Below, in pieces: positions 11,925 through 24,823 of a stretch of DNA of 64,000 nucleotides. Both the position numbers and the translations under genes were made by a program. This stretch comes from Brachynemurus nebulosus. Lineage: Eukaryota > Arthropoda > Insecta > Neuroptera > Myrmeleontidae. Where the stretch lies: positions 32,896,413 through 32,960,412 of the forward strand of contig JAPWDM010000007.1 in assembly GCA_035578155.1 (NCBI GenBank), given 5' to 3'. Under the pieces are notes generated by a model, which was not told the DNA's origin, ran no database searches, and worked only from the letters and a program-made list of their open reading frames with translations. The first letter of the stretch is position 1, and the number at the start of each line of letters is the position of its first letter.

Positions 11925-12035
11925 GCTACAGCCGATAACCTGTTTCGTTAAATCACAATAGAAACGGCCACTTAGGTGAACCTTGTGGAACACCTTCCCG
12001 ATACGTATTACCATACAAATATTTAAATACTTAAT
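11925..12035 (-). pseudogene. reverse-transcriptase fossil (non-LTR type)
   Basis: Reading the minus strand, the frame gives REGVPQGSP, the conserved motif of retroelement reverse transcriptases that precedes the catalytic FADD-type box, followed by PFLL and a stop. Only about 35 codons can be followed, so the family (Jockey-like would fit) is not certain. Broken and non-functional. Confidence 0.4.
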
Positions 12036-12754
12036 TTTTTTTGATTTTTTCTTGCAATCAAACACAAAAGATCACTAAACAATGGTTTTTTGGATATCAG
12101 TAAAGTGCACTAATCCATTTTATGAACATAACACCACTTACAACAAGACTTCTGTCGAATTAATCATATTTCTAGAAGGAATTTTGTCATTTTGATAGCA
12201 AAAATGTCAAGTTCATAGCCAAATTACCCCAGTTCAGTCAATCATCCAAATTCAAGTCACTTCCATAACGTGTGATTTGAGAAAAAATAAATTTTTTAAC
12301 TTCATGACGTCATCGGATTTACTGAAATTTTTCGATGCGCTAGAAACCGTAAATAAAACGATAGAATGATGAAATTGGCAGCGAATTATATGTTTTCGAA
12401 GTCGTTCTTTTCATTTTTACCAAAATTAACCGTGTAAACTCACTAGAAATAAGACTTCTATCGAATCAGTCATATTTCTACAAGAAATTTCGTCATTTTA
12501 ACAACAAAAGTTTGATTTCAGAGCAATGATTTTTTTTAATTTGATAGTATCATCAAGTTTACCCAAAATTTTCCCATACAACGAAGTTCTGTTGGTTTTA
12601 ATTGATATTCACCTCTTTTTTTGGTCTTTTTTTGTATTTACCCGAAATTTTCAATGTACATAATTCATCGAAAACAGTTGTGCCATCTAGTGTTATAAAT
12701 ATCAACATAAATAAACAAATACAGGTGCTTAGGTGTTTCATATCATCTTCTTAT
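12036..12754. other. intergenic with dispersed repeat
   Basis: Two related segments (near 12165-12215 and 12465-12515) share the pattern CATATTTCTA, GAAATTT-like, GTCATTTT. Similar pieces lie at 23415-23465 (inverted) and 53865-53910. This is a low-copy dispersed repeat without coding features. Confidence 0.35.
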
Positions 12755-13198
12755 GCCGCTGCTACACGATGCTACGAACACCTTCCAACATTCGACGTTG
12801 GATGGTTCATAGCATCGTGTAGCCGTTGTTCGAACCTACGAGTGTCCAATGTCGAGCGTCAAACATTCGCATTTGGTCGTGTCCCGTTCGATGTCGGTAT
12901 TCTTGCACCGAGTCAAAGGGATGCTTCGAACGTTTGAAGGTCAGTGTTGGTTACGTTCGTTGGTTGCGCACGACTCATTCATGTGAAGAGAGACAACATC
13001 AGTGTATAACATTAGAGATAACATCAGACAGATAACAGCGTTGTCCACTGAGTACCAACACATTATCATTCGTATTGGATCAAACATTCGACTCACCGTG
13101 TAGCAGATACATTCGTCGCACCAACTATCGAACTTAATTGCCTCAAACGTTCGATCGAATGTTGGAAGGAACGTTCGTAGCATCGTGTAGAAGCCGCT
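12755..13198. mobile_element. MITE with CTACACGATGCTACGAAC ends
   Basis: The left end contains GCTACACGATGCTACGAAC and CTTCCAACATTCGA. The right end is their reverse complement (TCGAATGTTGGAAG, GTTCGTAGCATCGTGTAG). The roughly 440-bp body is GC-richer than its surroundings and has extra internal copies (TAGCATCGTGTAGC near 12811-12824). The overlapping short frames are by-products of that composition. Confidence 0.65.
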
Positions 13199-13997
13199 TT
13201 ACTTACAGTAAGGATACATACTTCTATTGTCAATTCGTGTATTCATTTCATTCAGTAACAAATCGTGTAAACTGAACAAAGACAACACGCCATGTTTACA
13301 ATCTGTATAAATAAAAAGTGTCCTTAATGAATGAATTTTATTTCCAGAACATCTAAACAGTCATGTCAAATAAAATAACCTCTAATCACAGTAAATAATT
13401 TTGTTTACAATGTAAATTTTAAATAATGGCAACTCACATTGTTTACAGTGTTCGACAAAATTATATGTATATTTTTATTTAATATATTCTAATAAATTAT
13501 TAAACAAGTGAAAATGATAGTAAGGATAAATGTAATTGGAAAATTCAAAAAAAGAAAAACAAGATCGAGCTGATTGAACACATGTGACACACTTTCAAGG
13601 AATAATACATATAATATATACAAGAAAATTACGATTAAATTGGACTAATAACACAGAAAATAAAATTAAATTATAAATATCAGTGTAATCATTTAATTTC
13701 TATTGCTTCTAATATGGATAATTTTTGAAATATTTCTTTTTTGCAAAGTGTCCTGTGTATAGTAGATGTCTGAAAAAGCAGAGTCGATTGTTTTTTGTTT
13801 CTATAAGATCGTATTTCAAATTTCATCAGATACGGAATATCATAAAATAACGCTCAAATCTATTAAACTTCGTATGCCTGCTTAAACTGTTTTCGAATTT
13901 ATCTATCTACTATGCAAAATTTCAGATTTTTGGCATCATTTTTCGTTGGAATAACAATTTTCCATAATAGTACGTGTTTTTTTTTTTAATCAAATAA

Positions 13998-14236
13998 GGT
14001 AAAAGCCCCCATTATGGAGCGGTATCTAATACTGGAACAGTTTTGACATTTACATATTTATTTCTTTAATTAAGTAAGGAAACATTAAAATGCGAGGTGA
14101 ATTTAAATTGAAAAACAATCATTCTATTAGCAATAATTTTTGTTATCCGACGTTTCTTTCAGAAATAACTTCATTAATATGTAAATGTCAAAACCGTTTC
14201 AGTATTAGATACCGTTCCATAATGGAGACTTTTACG
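13998..14236. mobile_element. short MITE with GTAAAAGCCCC ends
   Basis: A 239-bp inverted-repeat element. GTAAAAGCCCCCATTATGGA at the left is mirrored by CCATAATGGAGACTTTTACG at the right, and GTATCTAATACTG by CAGTATTAGATAC. The central part (AAGTAAGGAAAC, GCGAGGTGAATTTAAATTGA) is shared with 38861-38960, and inverted with 61320-61390. Confidence 0.75.
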
Positions 14237-16299
14237 TTATAGTACATTTTTTTCAACAATAGGCTACCTAATTCAAAAGAAATCGTAACGGAAAATCCAA
14301 CTCTCAATATATTAGATTTCGTTTCAAGGTAAAGAATACCATATCATTTCGATTGTGAGTGTACACATGACTATAAGAACAAACCGTAAATAAAAAAAAG
14401 TTAAGTATATTACGTATACGTAAGTCGGCTTAGTTGTGTTACCTAGGCTAAACTACCTGTCTTAACCCTCTACCTTCCGCTCGTATTACCAAAATAATCC
14501 AAAAACCACCTACAAAAATCCAAATAACATAAAATGAATCGTTAAAAAATCATTTGAAACTTCTTCATCAGAAACAAATTGATTACCATGATCTGTTTTA
14601 ATCGCATCCTGTCGCCCAAATCATTATCCAATTCACACGGTAACACCGGAAAAGGGTTAAATCGTGCCGTGTGTGACGTATTTGGTTTAACAAAAAGACA
14701 TCCAGTATATTTGTGTACGGTATAGAGTGGAATTTAATTTAGTACAGTACAAAAGGAGAGACCTTACTCGTTAGTGAGAGTGCCCAGAGTACTTATTATT
14801 AAAAAAAAAAATTGTTTATCGCGAAACTTTCATACCTAATTAACGAAAATTTTTATTACCGATAAGCTGTGAATGCTAGATAAATATTTCGTTTTTTTTT
14901 TTTTTTTTTTTTTTTTTTTTGAAAATTTTTGATTGATACTGGCGTGTCAGTGCAAATTTGTATTCATCAGTGACTTGATTTGGTGTAATTGTTTTGTTTT
15001 TGTGAATTTTGGATTCATTTTCTTGTACAGGTAAGCATTTAAATATGGTCTGTAGCATTATCATCTACAAACGACTTTGTTTTTTTGTTTAAAGTGATGA
15101 TATTCAACAAGTGTGAATAGCTTTGTGTTCGTTCGTCATAGGTATTCAAACGAAGGCGTACTCAAAAAAAATTTTGTCATTGCTAATAGTGCTGTAATGT
15201 AATCGGAGTAAAGAATTTCCCAAAAATTTTTCGAAACAGGTAGCGTCACCGTGTGTGGCCACTGAGGAAATTTTTTTTAATTTTTGGAAAGTTACAGATG
15301 TGAGTGACAGGTACAAAATGATAATTAGGTGTCAAAAAAAATTTATCAAACATGTGTGAAGATGATTTTTCCGTCATTACTGTTTTGAAGAAGTCCTTGA
15401 GTCAAGAAAAATTTTTTTTTTAAATTAAATTTAAATATTGAAAAACAATGAATACTTGGACTATGGATCATTTTGTGATGTTGTTAAGGGGCTATGCATG
15501 CACTGGTCAAGCGAAGAAAGTAGGATTTCTTAGGTTTAAAAAATATTGAAAAAAAAAATTGTCTCTTCTGGGTGGCTTGCGGTAAGCCAGATTTCTCTAC
15601 AACTGTTGTGTCCAACTGTTTTGTTATTACAGTTTCTGGCTCGAGCACGAAGAGTTTAGAAAACAAAATTTTTTTTGAAATGTAGCACTTACCAAAAAGT
15701 CATTTTTTTTATAAATAAGTGTGCAAAACTTCAAAACAATCAATACAGTAATTTTTTGAGAAATGCATTTAAAGTTTTAACTGTAATTTTTTTTTTATGA
15801 ATATTCAGTGACATTTTTTTTTAACTTACACAAAGTCATCCATTCCAAGGCCAATCCCAGGCACGCCTAGACGTATACAATAACTCTATTCAACTGCAGT
15901 AGCTACGCGGTTGTGATAAAAAGCGAAAGATTGTAGTCGAAGTCACTTTTAAATATAACTTTTTACGGTAGATTTCAGTTCTTATAAAATTTTGTGGAAA
16001 TACTCTTTAAATGAGTTACTCAAAGATGTTAAACAAAGATAAACAAAAAACGATGTTTCGGGAAAAGATAAGTGTACATAACCCCTTAAGGGCAAAAGAA
16101 TAAACACTAATGAAATACTGATGAAAAGTAATCAAAAAATATGTTTCTTTAACGTATTTTCAGTTACGTAATAAACGGAATAGCTTATTTCACTTTTCGA
16201 TAGTTCTGACAAACTGAAGCCCCTAAACTAGATTTAACAGTTTCTTCAACAATTCTGGTTTCGTCTCTTTTTTGATTTCCTTAAGAGGTATTCTTGTGT
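14237..16299. other. intergenic AT-rich DNA, no gene
   Basis: A 31-base poly(T) run starts at about 14891. The other frames are short and featureless. TTTTTT tracts are common, but no element could be bounded. Confidence 0.55.
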
Positions 16300-16307
16300 C
16301 CTGTTCC

Positions 16308-16741
16308 TAGTGATGAGCAAATACAAGACCAAGACCAAGACTTGGCAGTCTTGGTCTTGGTCTTGTTCTTGCATTAAGAATCTTGGCCTTGGTCTTGCTA
16401 GAGCAGTTTGAGTCTTGGTCTTGGTCTTGCAAAATACAGTCTTGGTATTGGTTTTGGTCTTGATATTGCTAAAGAATCTTGCACTTTCTTGCATTTTTTT
16501 ATTAGCGAATTTTTTCCTTCTAAAATCAGAATTTTCTCTCTTTACGGTATTAACTATACTTTTAAACTATTTAAATAATTTAGCAAGAGTCTTGCTTTTT
16601 TCTTGGTATTGTCTTGGTCTTGCTCACTTGAATCTTGGTATTGGTCTTGCAGCCATACTTATAGTCTTCGTCTTGTTCTTGGTATGCATGGTCTTGGTCT
16701 TGCAAAAAATGCAAGACCAAGACTAATTTTGCTCATCACTA
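16308..16741 (+). mobile_element. hAT-type MITE made of CAAGAC/CTTGGT hexamers, full length
   Basis: A 434-bp element with ends TAGTGATGAGCAAA and TTTTGCTCATCACTA, flanked by a perfect 8-bp duplication CCTGTTCC (16300-16307 and 16742-16749). The 8-bp duplication and the TAGTGATGAGCAAA terminus are typical of hAT transposons. Most of the interior is a degenerate CTTGGT/CAAGAC hexamer array in both orientations, so both ends fold onto each other. It encodes nothing real; frames such as the QDQDQD or VLVLVL proteins are artefacts of the hexamer. Confidence 0.88.
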
Positions 16742-17212
16742 CCTGTTCCGATTCCGAAAAAGTCATTTCTCACCACTTTTGGAATGTTTAAGAATATCTG
16801 TGGGACAAAATCGCCCGTGTAGATCGAAGTAAGCCGGATTTTTTTGAATAAAAAATTTTAAAATCAACTTCTATAAAAATAGTAATATGAATCACCTGTA
16901 CTTTAAACACAAATTAGGTTTAGTAAATATACGATAATCACTAAATAAACTGAATTTTTTTTAAAATAATTTTATCAGTTGAATTTAAACACGATGTGTC
17001 TCCAACGTAGCGATAATAAAAATTATTATAATTATTTCAGATATGAATAACGAAAATCATCGATAAATACGTTTTAAAAATAGATTGTTCAAATTAATAA
17101 TTTTATTCAATACTAGAACAATGACTAGAACCGTAAGGTAACTAACTGAAAAAGATATTCAGAATAATCACAATTCGATTTACCTTATAAAAAAACTCAG
17201 GGATTGGATTAA

Positions 17213-18136
17213 CCCTAGAATCATACGTACACGTCAAAACGGCGAACGAACTTCTCTACCTGCTCCAATACTACAACTTGTCGTTGCCTGCTTGCTGTCA
17301 AGCTTCTGTTATCTAATTTATTTGTTATTATAACACATAAGACGTATAAATTTTGTTTATAGCTATTGTCGTTTTTCTTATACTGAAATAGTGTGCGTCA
17401 AAAGGACGACGATGTATAATTAACCGATGTTTTTTTTTTTTAAAGTTTTTGTACTTCGCATATAAAAGTTTTCCTAATTTTTCTACATTTTATTAAAGAT
17501 ATGCATGTTATAATTAATTTATTCAATGATTATGATAATGTGAAAGATGATTACAGCTGTTTGACTTATAAAGACGACATAATACTGAAGTTTTAATATA
17601 TTGAATCGAAAACTAAAGAATGCGTTTCAAGTGACTTAATAAAAGATTAACAATTTATTTTGTGGAAAATATTTTAATTTTTATTATTCTTTGAGATCTT
17701 ATTCGAAAAATTACTAACAAATTTTAGAAAATTTACAAATGTGCCTAATGGGGAAATAACTACATATCTATAGGAATATTTATGACTGAGAAATTTCACA
17801 TTCTGTAAAGTCACACATGTCCACTGACTCATAATAGTTCATAAATTAATTATTTGAAACACATGTTTTATGATACAATTGATGTATTTATCTATTTTTT
17901 AATTTTTATAATGAAAATATGCTTTGATAAAAAGATTAAAAAAATTAATAAATATTTACATTAAGAAATTTTTCCAAATCCAATTTTTTTAAATATTTTG
18001 TTCGCTTTTGTAGTATTGTTATGTAAAAGAAATGTTTTTTGCAAATAAACTCTAAAACTCTCGGTAAAAGTCCGTCCGTCAAAACGACGTCGATGTATGA
18101 TTAACGTTTCTCGTAGACCAACGTATGATTCTAGGG
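17213..18136. mobile_element. piggyBac-like MITE, full length
   Basis: A 924-bp element bounded by TTAA on both sides (17209-17212, 18137-18140), with ends CCCTAGAATCATACGT and ACGTATGATTCTAGGG. CCCTAGAA next to TTAA is the classic piggyBac terminus. Subterminal repeats GACGACGATGTAT and GTCGATGTATGATTAACG occur near both ends. No transposase is present. The right half is repeated at 262-680. Confidence 0.88.
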
Positions 18137-18793
18137 TTAATAGTGCAATCGTTTATGAATAGTGAATCACTTGAGTTTGAGTTTAATGGTTTTATTACTT
18201 AATTCATTCAGTTCGTACGATTTTATCATACTGGTGTGGCCTTTCCTTTTATACTTTCATGTCCTTAAGGAATTTGACAAAACTTATGTAAATGGCCGGA
18301 CTTACACTATTGCATTTATTACATAGATAATAATAATTTGCACTTTAAAATTATCTCGCTTACAGTGAAAGTTATCTAGTAAAACGGTCGGCCGCGGTTA
18401 AGATAATTAAAAATTTACACATTTGTCAACATTAACTGACCAAATAAATACTGTCTAAATATAATCGATACACTCTAAATTTTTGAACTATTTGGTGCAG
18501 ATATTGAAAAAAGTACCCATCCCTTTGAATGTTGTCTGGAGACTTTTACCCTGGCCACCGTTTACTTGTGCCTGAAAACCCTGCTCCCTTCATGTAGAGT
18601 ACAGGTGGGTTTTGCGTTGACTCCCCGACTCCAGGGTAACGTAATTTTTTTCCTACTTTTCCGTACTGTGAAAACGGTGTGACCAAATGGTAATCAAATC
18701 CGTTTGAGATTCATATTCATGTTTGTGTCAAATAAAATTGAAAAATTGCGTAGCTCAATTCTTACTCGCCCCTCCTCCTACGTAGCCAAGGGC

Positions 18794-18997
18794 CGTGTTC
18801 GATTTGTGGTATAAAAAATACTCGCGCATGTGCACTATTAAACCGCGCAAACACAAAATTCAAATTATTGGACGTCTACTACCATATTTGGAAACTTGTA
18901 GACGTTACATATTTAAATTTTTGCTAATATGTTCGCGCGGTTTAGTAGTGCACATGCGCAAATGTACTAGAATTTTTTATACCGCAAATCGAACACG
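18794..18997. mobile_element. foldback MITE with CGTGTTCGATTTG ends
   Basis: A 204-bp inverted repeat. CGTGTTCGATTTGTGGTATA at the left mirrors TATACCGCAAATCGAACACG at the right, and GCATGTGCACTATTAAACCG mirrors CGGTTTAGTAGTGCACATGC. A second internal palindrome, GACGTCTAC / GTAGACGT, lies at the centre. Confidence 0.8.
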
Positions 18998-20305
18998 AAG
19001 CAGTACAGCTCCCCCCAAAACCAAGCTACATTAGGGGCGAAGAAATATCTAAAAAAAACAGTGACAGACAGGACAGAATTAATAGTGCAGCCCCTTAAAT
19101 GGTAGACAATTGAATAAACTACAGTGACCACTTCCAAAAAATGTTGACCCACCTATACCCTATTCTTTCTGTCCCCAATTTACCCTACACGTCTGATTAA
19201 TACCGACCGATTAGGCGATTACATATTTTATAAAACATTATTATGTTCAATAATTAAGTATTGATAGTTATTGACACTAATATTGAAATTTTTGTATGTA
19301 CTCGACTCATTTCGTACAACCCACGAAGTTTGTCAATCATGCGCAAATATTATATTTACTTACATTCAAATTGTTTTAGATCTGCACAATTATAATTAAT
19401 AACAGTGTAATTAGAATATTGAAACGCGTTAGGGTAAATTAATATTAATTGATCGATTTATCGTTAATTAACTAATTTTTTAATAAATACTAAAATTGGA
19501 TTAATTTGTTTTGTGAATTGTGAATCAGAGAAAAAAAATTTCTCAAAGAAAATCAGTGAAAATTCAACAATATAGGGTAAGTCCAAATATTTTTGTATTG
19601 GCTTACACAATATTCAAGGGAAAGTGTTCGAATTGACTTAGACGATAGGTCATACAGTTACGACAGGAAGGCGTGAGCGTGAGTAATAAAACCGTAAAAC
19701 TGAAGCTCAAGTGGATCAAGTATACTTAGATAAAATTTGAGATAATTTTCTTTGTTCAAAAGCAACTGTCAATTCCCTCTTGAATTTGTGTTTAATCTAA
19801 TCGTTTTACAGTGTATTTTAATTTGAGAAAGTTTTTTATTGAGTATTTTTCATACTATTCACTAAATTTTAAGGATTCGATATTTGTGACTAATTTCCAA
19901 ATTTTTCGGAAAACTCATTTCAGATTGTAAATTTTATGCGGTAATCTAATCTAGAAACCTAAATTTTGGCAGTTTTTCGGATTAAATCGGAAGAACAATT
20001 TGTTTACTTATGTTTTGAGAACGTACAAAAAATAAATGTCTATTTTCCCAAGTTCGAACCATGAAGAAACATCTATTGAAGGTTCATACCAAATTTGAAT
20101 CCAATCGATTGGATAGAACTCGAGTTTTTATGTCGAAAAAATTACTTTCGAAAAAAACGCCTTTATAGTTTTCAGATGCCGCTACTGTTTAAGTCTACAT
20201 TACTTGACGATTCAGGTTAAACTGAACATTGAACTAAACTGTCTCATTTAAATAGCTATAACTTCGTAAATACTGGAAATTTTAAAAGTTCCTTTTGAAG
20301 GGATA
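18998..20305. other. intergenic, no gene
   Basis: AT-rich with only short frames. No element could be bounded. Confidence 0.5.
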
Positions 20306-20510
20306 CAGTATATCCTTTTTTATGCGCTCAATAAGGACCACATAAAAGAACGGTCAAAACTTCACGATTTCCCCAAAAATTGCTTTTCTAAACATAATAA
20401 GGAATTAATTTACACATGAGAACATTTTTAAATATAATATTTCATTTAAAATATTACAAAAATTGCAATATATACTTATGTAATGTGCTGATTAAATGCT
20501 TAAAAACAAT
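20306..20510 (-). mobile_element. truncated Tc1/mariner-pogo-like MITE, copy 3
   Basis: Contains TATCCTTTTTTATGCG, GGACCACATAAAAGAACG and the internal TTGCTTTTCTAAACA and ATGCTTAAAA segments, in the same order as 8781-9313. One end is missing. Diverged from both full copies. Confidence 0.5.
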
Positions 20511-21139
20511 TGTACAGAAGAGGATGCAAGAGATTATACTGTACTCTTAAAAGTCTAAACTTTAAGAATATGCAAAAAAAAAATCGATTTTTTCCAAGTT
20601 CCAGACAAGAATTGATTGTATGTAAAAATAAAAATTTTTATAAATATAAATCGTTTAATATTACATTCTTGAAAACGTTCCGCTCCGAATGTTTTCATTT
20701 ATATGTACAGCACTGTACAATTACAATTTGTATGTATATTCATTTTAACATCATAGCTAACACAATACGATGGAATGTCCAACCGAGTATTTAGTTAAAC
20801 TAGATTGAATTCAATTCACCAACGGACGATATGAAAATTAATATTCATGCTTACCTTATGTCGCTAAACAGAAACCGACATATGACAATCACAACGAGTT
20901 GAATAAAGAAAATTATATATTTACATTCGGAACAAAGAGAAGTCATATGCATGGGAAACAGATTTTTTTTCTCGAAGTATAAAATTTTGGTAACTTTCTG
21001 TTGACCGTGGGTATTGATCGCAACGCAATCCACCTGTGAGATACAAATTTATTAACCCTCAGCAATCTCAAATTGATTCAAAAAACAAATTACATTCAAA
21101 TTTTACAGATTTGAATGTAATTTCTGTGATCACAAGTAA

Positions 21140-21424
21140 AGATCCCAAGACTGGGTAATTTTCGATAACGAAAAGTACATTTTAACGTACATAATATGTT
21201 TGAAATACCTCCATTTTACTCTGATTGAGTTTCAAAATTTTCGTTATATGCTTGCTACGGTGTACCGTTTACGAGATATTTACGATTAAAAAATGTCGAT
21301 AACGAAAAGTACGGAATACCTACATCTTAATTTGGTTGAGTTTTCAAAATTTTCGTTATTTACTTGGCTACGGTGTACCATTTACGATCAACAATTTTCG
21401 ATAACGAAGAGTATATTTATAAAA
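21140..21424. repeat. tandem repeat, about 110-130 bp unit
   Basis: The phrase TCGATAACGAA occurs at about 21162, 21296 and 21399. Each of the first two is followed by AATACCT, TTGAGTTT, AAAATTTTCGTTAT and GCTACGGTGTACC, which gives two full units and a partial third. No coding features. Confidence 0.7.
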
Positions 21425-21813
21425 ATCTGACGAAATACTTAAGTTGAATATTCTAAAACATTACACCCACTACTATAAATACGGTAAAATTTATAATTAA
21501 TAATAATTAATAACAAAAAAATAAAAAAATACAATAAATTGAAACGAACTCAATGTGCTCAAATTGTTAATATTATTCGTTTCACCTTGATATTCATTGA
21601 CATATTATGACTAGCCTGGCTGATAACAGCCGATCATATCAGTATAAATTGATATACGTTTTTATACGTAAAACAGATACTAACACTGATAAAAAAAAAT
21701 TACATTAAATACCTGTATAGTATGGGCAAACGTACAATTTCGTATTTGAATTTGAATGCAACAATTTGAAGTGCCTAAATAAAAGTAATAATTTTATACT
21801 TATTAATATACTT

Positions 21814-22319
21814 CTTAGCGAATTTCCAGAATGGAATTCAGCTATTACAGCCACTGTCATGACTCATGGCGCGACTTGAGCCCGGAGCTATGGCAGAAAT
21901 TTGTTTTGACGTCCCTATAAACCGAAAATAATATTCACTAAAATTTTATATATATATATATGTATATGTATATATATGTATGTGTCCGCGCGATAACTCT
22001 CGAACGAAACGTCCTACTTTTACGAAATTTGGTGAAAATATTGGAAGTTCCAAACCGTTTGACGAGTTCGTTAACCAGACACGTCCGATGCCCGCAACAT
22101 GGTTTTCTTGGGCAATTTTCGTGAAAAAATTATTTTTTTGCCAAAATTTCCCCTTATTCAAAAATTTTTACGACATTTTTTTACGCCATTGAAACCGTGA
22201 GAAAAAATCACACAAAAAAGGTCTTTAAACTATTTTTCTATGTTAACTAGTTTCCGAGAAAAACTAATTTTTATAAACGGAAATTCGCTATGTTATGCAG
22301 GATGCTGCGACAGGGGTAT
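21814..22319 (+). mobile_element. dispersed repeat family with internal (TA)n, copy A
   Basis: This is the reverse complement of 53161-53692. One end reads AGCGAATTTCCAGAATGGAATTC, then GACTTGAGCCCGGAGC. The middle is a short TA/TG run followed by GCGATAACTCTCGAACGAA, and the far end is TTATGCAGGATGCTGCGACAGGGGTAT. Other copies are at 52624-52960 (same orientation as 53161) and 46556-46770 (partial). The 53-kb copy has a Pol III B-box-like phrase GGGTTCAAGTC. The class is unknown; a SINE-like or Helitron-like origin is possible. Confidence 0.65.
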
Positions 22320-22650
22320 TAATTGTATCTTTGTCGTTCTAAAAATTATTGCTACATTTTTCACTCTCACGCGCAATTAATTATGAAAAGTTTATTTTTC
22401 GTGAAAACGAAGGGACGAAAAAGGCTAGATATATAACTGGATTAGTTCTATTAAAAACTGTAATCACTTTGAGTTCGTGATCGCGGTTACGGATATGACG
22501 AATAATTCTATTCAAAATTCCATATTGTGGTATACTTACAAAAGCTTTTCTTTTTAAGGTTCTCGAGAGACATTTCGAAACCCTTATGCAGTTGTGGATT
22601 CTGTCAGAATTGCGCTTCTCAACTTGCACTAAATCAATTTATTATTTTTT

Positions 22651-22748
22651 TATAACTCCGAACGACGATAACGTCATTCGGAGTTATAATGGGATCATTA
22701 CGGACAGCCGAGTGCGTGATGGATGCACGGTATTCGACAATGTCCCAT
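22651..22748 (+). repeat. two-hairpin structured repeat, copy 1
   Basis: First hairpin TATAACTCCGAACGAC / GTCATTCGGAGTTATA, then about 25 bases later a second small hairpin GTGCGTGATGGATGCAC followed by GACAATGT. The copy at 26184-26265 has the same second hairpin, nearly base for base. Related layouts occur at 47267-47345 and 53978-54075. Confidence 0.55.
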
Positions 22749-24404
22749 TACTTTGGCATAAAGGGGATAGATTCATTTTTACAAAAATAAGCAAATTTAA
22801 AACACCAATTCTGGACGAAGCTGCTAATTATTTAATAATCGAATGTATAAAATTAAAAATTAATTAAATTGTTTTGTTAATTTTTCAAATTCCTTTTTTT
22901 TTATTTTTTTGTTAGCAGTTAAGGAATAAAAAAAAATTGTGGGCACCTATAAAATGAAAGCATCAGAAAGAAAATATACATTTTTCTTTTTTCTTTTTTT
23001 CTTTTTAACTGGCGCCCCAGTTCAAAATATGAGAAAAAATATGAAAACATTAAAATGCATCTTTGCTCGTATTAATGCATAAAATGATTTAAATAGAGAT
23101 ATGTAATTTGTATAGGTACTTAGAAAAAAGTGATAACTGATAAACAAATATTTGTTTGGAATGTTTTCCAAACAGAAAATTCTGATTTTCTTGAAGGTCA
23201 GTTGCCATGTAAAATGAATAAAAATAAACACGTTTTAATTAAAGAATTGTACACTTCCTTGGGAACCATAATTATCACACTTGTGGGGAAGACTCAAGTT
23301 TTTACTTAAAAATTTTGAAAAAAAAAAATGAATTTTTGAATCGAATTATTCGTTGAACCTTTACGCAACTTTGAGAATGAGAATCTTGAACCTACGATTG
23401 AGAAAATTAACCAAATTTCATTTTTGCTATCAAAATGGCGAAATTTATTTTCTAGAAACATGACTGCTTTGAGAGAAATCTTTTCTTTAGTGGTCCTGCA
23501 ACTTCGAAAACCTACAATTCATTGTCAGTTTTATCATTCTCGTCTTATAAATGAAAAATTTTAATAAACTCAACAGCACCAATTTTTTTTTTATTTTTAA
23601 CATCATTTTTCATTGAGATATAAAGGAAAATTCCCCATTTTCCATACAAATACGTCCATTTTTCCTTATTTTATAGTACTCTTGTCTTCAACAATAGGTC
23701 TTCTTAAAAAATATAAAAATTTAACGGAATCTTTTTCGTAACAATTCAACTTCCTTAATATAACAGTAATGTTAAAACGTACATATAAAAAATATCAAGA
23801 CAAAAAACTGGAGACCGACAATACATATCAATCATTCGAGTATTTATCAAGGAAAAGTTAATAAAAGGTAATCTACTCGATTGGATGCAACACGGTGTAT
23901 GTTTCCTTCAAAAAATTCATCAGACATTTTAATCTAATTTCCTATTAATTAAAAAAAAAATTTCATTCAAGTCATTAAAATATTAAAATTAATAAAGGTT
24001 GACTTACACAGAAGCATGTTTTAACAAAAAACACACACAAATGAGTCACATGCTTTTTTTCTAAAGTATGTACACTCACGAATACACTTACATACCCCTC
24101 CTCGCCCTCCTGTTGTAGTATAAATATGACGCAAAGGCCACTCTAATATATTGGTATTGAATCTACTGCAATTTGCTATCGGATCAAAGTCTCAGAGTAA
24201 TGATCCAGTTGAGTTTAAATTACAATTGATCCGTACAAACTGATTGTTCTGGTGTGGCCTTGCCTTTAAACCGGGACCCACCGGGAACGTGTTGGAAATG
24301 GCACTAAAAGTAATGTGAGTGGATCTTCCGAATCGGAAGTAAGCAGAAATGGCAAGGAAGTTCCAGTTTAAACTTAACAAAATTTCTAAGAAAAATCTTT
24401 TATC

Positions 24405-24823
24405 TAGTGATGAGCAAAATTAGTCTTGGTCTAGCAGTCTTGTCTTGGTCTTGCATTTTTTGCAAGACCAAGACCAAGACTATGTATACCAAGAACAAGA
24501 CCAAGACTATAAGTATGGCTGCAAGACCAATACCAAGACTCAAGTGAACAAGGCCAAGACAATAGCAAGAAAAAAGCAAGACTCTTGCTAAATTATTTAA
24601 ATAGTTTAAAAGTATAATTAATACCGTAAAGAGAGAAAATTCTGATTTTAGAAGAAAAAAATTCGCTAATAAAAAAATGCAAGAAAGTGCAAGATTCTTT
24701 AACAATACCAAGACCAAGACCAATACCAAGACTGTATTTTGCAAGACCAAGACTCAAACTGCTCTAGCAAGACCAAGACCAAGATTCTTAATGCAAGAAC
24801 AAGACCAAAACCAAGACTGCCAA
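24405..24823 (-). mobile_element. hAT-type CAAGAC MITE, inverted copy lacking one end
   Basis: Starts TAGTGATGAGCAAAATTAG and runs as the reverse complement of 16308-16741, down to GACTGCCAA at 24823. There the match breaks off, so about the last 45 bp and the second terminus are missing. The interior includes the same non-hexamer segment (TAAATTATTTAAATAGTTTA). Confidence 0.82.

Noticed and set aside
12602..13183. Frames of 60-111 codons near 12.6-13.2 kb
   Set aside because: They overlap the inverted ends and body of a MITE and have no protein features.
16246..16791. Frames rich in TKTKT, QDQDQD and LVLVL on both strands (also 24400-24913)
   Set aside because: They are translations of the CAAGAC hexamer array in a non-coding MITE.
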